From: CAURNT01 sp963526495
Lineage (GTDB): Bacteria; Fusobacteriota; Fusobacteriia; Fusobacteriales; Leptotrichiaceae
Reading direction: 5' to 3'
DNA: 12,045 nt
Assembly: GCA_963526495.1 (NCBI GenBank)
Contig: CAURNT010000034.1
Location: forward strand, 1-12,045
The notes below the pieces were generated by a model that was not told where the DNA came from, did not search any database, and saw only the letters and a list, made by a program, of their open reading frames with translations. Below, piece by piece: positions 8,313 to 12,045 of the stretch (within the stretch, counting starts at the first letter, position 1; each line of letters opens with the position of its first letter). The position numbers and the translations under genes are program-made.

Positions 8313-9434
8313 ATGGAAAATAAATTAAAGATAGATGATATTATTATAGTTGAAGGTAAAGATGATGTTACTAATCTTTCACAAGTTATAGATGCAACTA
8401 TAATACCTGTTCATGGAAGTGTAGGTTTAAGTGATAAGAAACTTAATCAAATAGAAGCTCTTGCTAAAAATAATAATATTGTAATATTTACTGATCCTGA
8501 TTTTACTGGTAAAAAAATAAGGGAAAAGATAAATAGAAGAATTAATAAAAATATAGTGAATATACATGTATCAAGAACGAAGGCAGATAAAGATGGTAAT
8601 ATTGGTGTTGAAAATATAGATAAAAATATAATATATAATATTTTTTTAGAATATTTAAATAATAAAGATAAAAAAAATACTAGAACATATACTTATACTG
8701 TATCTGATATTATAGAAAATAGATTGATGGGTAGTGAAGATTCTAAATTAAGACGTCAAATGTTAGGAGATATACTTAAAATAGGTTACTATAATTCTAA
8801 AAGTTTAATTTCAGTATTAAATGGGATGTGTTTGGATTATGATTTATTTATAAATACAATTAATATTATTAATAAAAAATTAGATTCTAAATTTAAATCA
8901 GGTATAATATTTGGTAAATTTATACCTTTTCATAAGGGACATATGAATTTTATAAATCAAGCTCTTGAATTAGTTGATAAACTTTATGTTGTCATTTGTT
9001 TTGAAAAGAATAGAGATAATGAATTGATTAAAAAATCAACTTTACCTAAATATATTTCTGAAAATGATAGATTTAATTTTATTTTTAACGAATTTAAAAA
9101 TGAACCTAGAATAGAAATATTGACCTTAAGAGAAGAAGGAATAAATTATTATCCGAATGGTTGGAAAGAATGGGCAGATAGAGTTACATCTATGCTTAAA
9201 GTAAATAATGTATATATTAATTCTATATTTACAAATGAAATACAGGATAAAGAAAATTATTTGAAATATTTTACAGACAGGGAAGTATTTTCTCAAGAAT
9301 TAGATGTTCACTTAATAGATAAAGAAAGAATGAAGGTTAATGTATCGGCTACTAAAATAAGAAATGATTATAATAAATTCAAAAAATATTTAACTGATTA
9401 TGAATTGAAATGTTTAGAAGATAAAGAATTTTAA
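8313..9434 (+). CDS. rnmV: Fused ribonuclease M5 and NadR-type NMN adenylyltransferase
   Basis: One 373-residue frame carries two enzymes. Residues 1-about 110 are a Toprim domain with VEGKDD (E14) and TDPDFTGKKIR (D61, D63), the acidic residues expected in RNase M5, which trims 5S rRNA precursors. Residues about 115-190 resemble the M5 C-terminal domain (DUF4093), notably the RRQMLGDILKIGYYNSK segment. From G197 a second domain begins, GIIFGKFIPFHKGHM with the HxGH box at H207-H210, then EEGINYYPNGWKEW and NVSATKIR. These match the NMN adenylyltransferase part of NadR, which makes NAD from NMN and ATP. The ribosylnicotinamide kinase normally following in NadR is absent; only about 20 residues remain. 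The start is 1 nt after pepD; AGAG at 8302-8305 is a weak ribosome site. Domain assignments are strong by motif; a link between the two activities is unknown. Confidence 0.88.
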   Translation: MENKLKIDDIIIVEGKDDVTNLSQVIDATIIPVHGSVGLSDKKLNQIEALAKNNNIVIFTDPDFTGKKIREKINRRINKNIVNIHVSRTKADKDGNIGVENIDKNIIYNIFLEYLNNKDKKNTRTYTYTVSDIIENRLMGSEDSKLRRQMLGDILKIGYYNSKSLISVLNGMCLDYDLFINTINIINKKLDSKFKSGIIFGKFIPFHKGHMNFINQALELVDKLYVVICFEKNRDNELIKKSTLPKYISENDRFNFIFNEFKNEPRIEILTLREEGINYYPNGWKEWADRVTSMLKVNNVYINSIFTNEIQDKENYLKYFTDREVFSQELDVHLIDKERMKVNVSATKIRNDYNKFKKYLTDYELKCLEDKEF

Positions 9435-9440
9435 ATATTC

Positions 9441-9469
9441 TTGTATTATATCTAAAATTATGATATAAT
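9441..9469 (+). promoter_or_regulatory. Promoter of the rimP-nusA-infB operon
   Basis: TTGTAT (9441-9446) and TATAAT (9464-9469) are separated by exactly 17 nt, and TGA directly before the -10 box makes it an extended -10. It lies in the 93-nt gap after the RNase M5 fusion gene and upstream of rimP. Transcription would be expected to start near 9476, just before the leader hairpin. Confidence 0.8.
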
Positions 9470-9481
9470 TAAATAAAAGTA

Positions 9482-9506
9482 AGAGAGTGGGTTAAGCCCA
9501 CTCTTT
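9482..9506 (+). promoter_or_regulatory. GC-rich leader hairpin upstream of rimP
   Basis: Bases 9482-9491 (AGAGAGTGGG) pair with 9497-9506 (CCCACTCTTT) around a TTAAG loop: eight perfect pairs, then a G-T and an A-T. It is by far the most GC-rich structure in the window. Only TTTAAATTT follows, a poor terminator tail, and the promoter lies just upstream, so the hairpin would sit at the very 5' end of the rimP mRNA. It could be an attenuator, a 5' stabiliser, or a weak terminator for the upstream genes. Confidence 0.65.
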
Positions 9507-9527
9507 AAATTTAATAGAGGTGAAATA

Positions 9528-10028
9528 ATGGAAGAAAAATTAAAACTAATTGAAGAAAGGATAGAACCGTATTTGCAAGATTTAAATTTAGAACTAGCAG
9601 ATATTGAGTATGTACGTGAAGGTGGATATAATTTTTTAAGAGTTTATGTAGAAAGTTTAAAAAATGAAACAACTCTTGATGATTGTGTTGCCCTTAGTAC
9701 AAAGATTGATTCTATTGTAGATGATATGATAGATGATAAATTTTATCTTGAAGTTTCAACACCTGGTCTTGAAAGAAAGTTAAAAAGAGAAAAAGATTTT
9801 TTAAGATTTTTAGGTAGAGTAATAAATGTTAAAACAAGAAGTAATATTGATAATAAAAAAAGATTTGAAGGTGAATTGAAAAATTTTAAAGAAAATATAG
9901 TGTATATTAAAGATAATATGAATGATGAAATTGTAGAAATACCTTTAGAAAAAATTAAAGAAGCAAGACTTTCATTTGTTTTATCAGATATGACTTTTAG
10001 AGAGGATGTGGAAGGAGATGGGATCTAA
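9528..10028 (+). CDS. rimP: Ribosome maturation factor RimP
   Basis: RimP binds the 30S subunit during its assembly and aids maturation of the S12 region. The 166-residue product has the N-terminal alpha/beta domain with LELADIEYVREGG and FLRVYVES, the family signature VSTPGLER (residues 76-83), and a C-terminal SH3-like barrel beginning at FLRFLGRVINVKTR. Length is usual for the family. AGAGGTG (9516-9522) lies 5 nt before the ATG. It is the first gene of the operon and its stop codon overlaps the nusA start. Confidence 0.95.
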   Translation: MEEKLKLIEERIEPYLQDLNLELADIEYVREGGYNFLRVYVESLKNETTLDDCVALSTKIDSIVDDMIDDKFYLEVSTPGLERKLKREKDFLRFLGRVINVKTRSNIDNKKRFEGELKNFKENIVYIKDNMNDEIVEIPLEKIKEARLSFVLSDMTFREDVEGDGI

Positions 10029-11112
10029 AAAAGATACAGCAATATTTTTAGATGCAATAATTGAATTAGAAAAAGAAAAAGGGATAAAAAGAGAAGAATT
10101 ATTTGAAAGATTGAAAGCTGGACTTTTAGCAGCATATAAAAAGGATTTTAATGATCATGAAAATATTAGTGTTGATATAACAGAAAAAGGTGTTGTTAAA
10201 ATGTATTCTGAAAAAACTGTTATAGATAATATAGTTAAATTTTATGATAAAGATTTAGAAATACCTTTAGATGAAGCAAAAGAATATCAAAAAAGAGCTA
10301 AAATCGGGGATGTTATAAAAATAGAATTAAAAGCTGATGGATTTAAGAGAAATGCTATTCAAAGAACTAAATCAATAATAGTTCAATATGTTAGAGAAAA
10401 AGAAAAAGAAGAAGTAGTAAGACAATTTAAAATGGTTGAGAATGAAATAGTTAATTTAACTGTTAAGAGAGTTGAGCCAAATGGGAATCTATATTCTAAT
10501 ATGAATGATTTAGATGTAACTATACTTAAAAAAGAATTATTACCAACAGATGAATTTAAAGCTGAAGATAAGTTTAGTGCATATGTTAGAACTGTAGATA
10601 CAAATGGTAAATATCCTAAAGTTGATTTAACTAGATGTGATGATAAATATTTGATTAAATTACTTGAAAGAGAAGTTCCAGAAATAAAACAAGGATTAAT
10701 AACTATAAAAGGTATATCAAGAGAATGTGGAGTTAAATCTAAAGTTGCGATATACTCTGAAGATAAAAATTTAGATATTAAAGGTGCTTGTATTGGTAAG
10801 GATAGTTTAAGAATAAATAATATTTTAAATGAATTAAATGGTGAAAAAATAGAATTAGTTGAATGGAATGAGGATTTAAGAGTATTTGTTAAAAATGCAC
10901 TATATCCAGCTGAATTAAATTCTGTAGAAATAGTAAGAAATGATGAAGAAATAATAGCTAAAGTTGAAGTAGATCCTAGTCAATTAACTCTTGCTATAGG
11001 TAAAAAAGGGGTAAATACAAAATTAGCAGGGAAATTATGTAAATTAAGAGTAAATATAGAATCGAGTGTAGATGAATATGGAGAAGTTGAAACAGAAGAA
11101 ATTCAAGAATAA
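10018..11112 (+). CDS. nusA: Transcription termination/antitermination factor NusA
   Basis: NusA binds RNA polymerase and nascent RNA, controlling pausing, termination and antitermination. The 364-residue product has the N-terminal polymerase-binding domain (FLDAIIELEKEKGI near the start, LLAAYKKDF), an S1 domain from about residue 139 to 206 ending in VDLTR, the junction motif EVPEI (219-223), KH1 and KH2. KH2 has an intact GKKG loop (328-331). In KH1 the loop reads GKDS (260-263), without the second glycine. There is no acidic C-terminal AR repeat region of the E. coli kind, only a short acidic tail. ATG 10018 is chosen over ATG 10006 because it gives a family-like N-terminus (MGSKKDTAIF); neither has ideal spacing, and AGAGAGG (9999-10005) is 12 nt upstream. 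It overlaps rimP by 11 nt. Confidence 0.93.
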   Translation: MGSKKDTAIFLDAIIELEKEKGIKREELFERLKAGLLAAYKKDFNDHENISVDITEKGVVKMYSEKTVIDNIVKFYDKDLEIPLDEAKEYQKRAKIGDVIKIELKADGFKRNAIQRTKSIIVQYVREKEKEEVVRQFKMVENEIVNLTVKRVEPNGNLYSNMNDLDVTILKKELLPTDEFKAEDKFSAYVRTVDTNGKYPKVDLTRCDDKYLIKLLEREVPEIKQGLITIKGISRECGVKSKVAIYSEDKNLDIKGACIGKDSLRINNILNELNGEKIELVEWNEDLRVFVKNALYPAELNSVEIVRNDEEIIAKVEVDPSQLTLAIGKKGVNTKLAGKLCKLRVNIESSVDEYGEVETEEIQE

Positions 11113-11659
11113 TGTTGTTGTTAGAACTTGCGTAATTACACGAGCTAATGATGAAAAATCTAAACTTTTGAAATTTATTGAAACTAATAGTGGTGAATAT
11201 ATATTTGATGAAAAACAAAATATTCAACATAGAGGAATATATATTAAAAATGATATAGAGGTATTTCAAAAGTTTTTTAAGAAATATAAGATTAATTTAG
11301 AAAGTGCAGAAAAGGCACTTAAATATATAAATTCAACTTCAAATAAAAAAGATAATGATGAAATTTTAATAAATATTTTAGAAGAATTAAAATTATCAGA
11401 ATATTTAGTATATGGAGTTGAGGATAATGTTGAGGGTATGAAAGATAAAACAGTACAATTATTAGTTGTACCGTCTGATCTTAATTCAAAACAAATAAAT
11501 AGATTAAAAAAGAATGCAAAAATAAATAATACAAAAATAATTTTTATAAGTAAACAGAGTTCTTTGAAAGCAATTTTTTCAAGTAATGTAACTGTAATAG
11601 GAATAAGAACAAAAAAAGTTGTAAGAGGAATTTTAAATAAAATGGAGGTGGATAGATGA
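11072..11659 (+). CDS. ylxR: YlxR (RnpM)-L7Ae/YlxQ fusion RNA-binding protein
   Basis: The 195-residue product has an N-terminal YlxR/DUF448 domain (about 15-85: RTCVITR at 18-24, HRGIYIKND later) and a C-terminal L7Ae-like k-turn-binding domain (about 97-190: LEELKLSEYLVYG, then LLVVPSDLNSKQINRLKKNA and VIGIRTKKVVRGIL). In Bacillus these are separate genes, ylxR (RnpM, an RNase P modulator) and ylxQ, between nusA and infB, which is exactly this place. The motif usually read RTCVxCR has threonine at the second cysteine position here. The start is uncertain: ATG 11072 or ATG 11078 would overlap nusA by 41 or 35 nt, with only a weak GAG (11064-11066) upstream. The stop overlaps the infB start as ATGA. 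Confidence 0.87.
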   Translation: MNMEKLKQKKFKNNVVVRTCVITRANDEKSKLLKFIETNSGEYIFDEKQNIQHRGIYIKNDIEVFQKFFKKYKINLESAEKALKYINSTSNKKDNDEILINILEELKLSEYLVYGVEDNVEGMKDKTVQLLVVPSDLNSKQINRLKKNAKINNTKIIFISKQSSLKAIFSSNVTVIGIRTKKVVRGILNKMEVDR

Positions 11660-12045
11660 GAGTTTATGAATTAGCAAAAGAGTTAGGTATACCAACAAAA
11701 GAATTGGTAGATAAAATCAAAAGTTATGGTTATGAAAAAGCTAATCTTTCTGTATTAGAAGAAACTGATGTTATGGATATAAAGGATAAATTAAATCCTA
11801 AGCCAAAGGTTGAAGAAAAAAAAGAACAAAATAATAATCATAGTGAAGAAGTTATTGCAGAAAAATTAACATTTAAGAATAAAAATAATAAACCATTTAA
11901 TAAAGATAATAGAGAAGAAGGTAAGAGAGAATTTAACTCTGATAGAAAAAATAACTTTAGAAATAATGAAAATGGTAATAGAGAAAGAAGACCATTTAAT
12001 AAAGATAATAGAGAAGAAGGTAAGAGAGAATTTAACTCTGATAGA
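11656..12045 (+). CDS. infB: Translation initiation factor IF-2 (N-terminal part, runs off the window)
   Basis: An ATG at 11656 with a strong GGAGGTG (11644-11650) 5 nt upstream opens a frame that stays open for 130 codons to the window end. The first about 50 residues (MRVYELAKELGIPTKELVDK and on to DIKDKL) are the IF2_N domain. They are followed by a low-complexity linker rich in Asn, Lys, Arg and Glu, as is common before the GTPase domain, which is not in the window. IF2 is the GTPase that brings initiator tRNA to the 30S subunit. Position after nusA and ylxR/ylxQ matches the conserved nusA-infB operon. The ATG overlaps the preceding TGA stop (ATGA), so coupling is likely. The linker contains a perfect repeat. 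Confidence 0.93.
   Translation, partial: MRVYELAKELGIPTKELVDKIKSYGYEKANLSVLEETDVMDIKDKLNPKPKVEEKKEQNNNHSEEVIAEKLTFKNKNNKPFNKDNREEGKREFNSDRKNNFRNNENGNRERRPFNKDNREEGKREFNSDR
11893..12045 (+). repeat. In-frame 99-nt-period repeat in the infB linker
   Basis: A 54-nt segment at 11893-11946 recurs without a mismatch at 11992-12045, a period of 99 nt (33 codons). Each copy encodes PFNKDNREEGKREFNSDR. Between them lies a spacer encoding KNNFRNNENGNRERR. The window ends at the last base of the second copy, so the true copy number cannot be read here. Confidence 0.95.

Noticed and set aside
9482..9510. Strong intrinsic terminator after the RNase M5 fusion gene
   Set aside because: The stem is good but the following TTTAAATTT is a poor U-tract and a consensus promoter lies just upstream, so a leader hairpin is the better reading; weak termination remains possible.
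1..12045. Mobile element, CRISPR array, toxin-antitoxin or defence system
   Set aside because: All long frames are housekeeping families in compact co-directional operons; no transposase, integrase, terminal inverted repeats or spacer-repeat pattern was found.

Overview
This is a strikingly AT-rich stretch of bacterial chromosome with every gene on the + strand and almost no intergenic space. TGG encodes Trp and TGA ends two genes, so the standard bacterial code fits. Low GC, RNase M5, DisA, the acpP-rnc pair and a YlxR-L7Ae fusion between nusA and infB suggest a Fusobacteriota member, possibly of the Leptotrichia/Sneathia/Streptobacillus type. This is an inference from gene content; a low-GC Firmicute is the main alternative.

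Layout: (1) 46-2706, glgC and glgA, the two committed steps of glycogen synthesis, closed by a good Rho-independent terminator (2718-2756). (2) A sigma-A-type promoter (about 2774-2803) starts a tightly packed run of eight genes to 9434: acpP, rnc (RNase III), coaD, radA, disA, a 49-aa unrecognised gene (6677-6826), pepD and a two-part enzyme joining RNase M5 to a NadR-type NMN adenylyltransferase. (3) A second extended -10 promoter (about 9441-9469) and a GC-rich leader hairpin (9482-9506) precede the rimP-nusA-ylxR/L7Ae-infB translation/transcription operon. The window ends inside the infB N-terminal linker, in a perfect 99-nt-period repeat.

The second unit mixes lipid carrier synthesis (ACP), CoA synthesis (CoaD), DNA recombination and c-di-AMP signalling (RadA, DisA), and RNA maturation (RNase III, RNase M5). 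RNase III and RNase M5 act one after the other in 5S rRNA maturation in Bacillus, so their presence in one apparent transcript makes functional sense. The third unit serves 30S maturation (RimP), transcription elongation and termination (NusA), RNase P/k-turn RNA binding (YlxR-L7Ae) and initiation (IF2).

The observation most worth following is the continuous 373-codon reading frame at 8313-9434. It carries a complete RNase M5 (Toprim plus the DUF4093-type C-terminal domain) followed by a complete HxGH NMN adenylyltransferase domain of the NadR type without its usual kinase. No defence system, mobile element, CRISPR array, tRNA or rRNA gene was seen.
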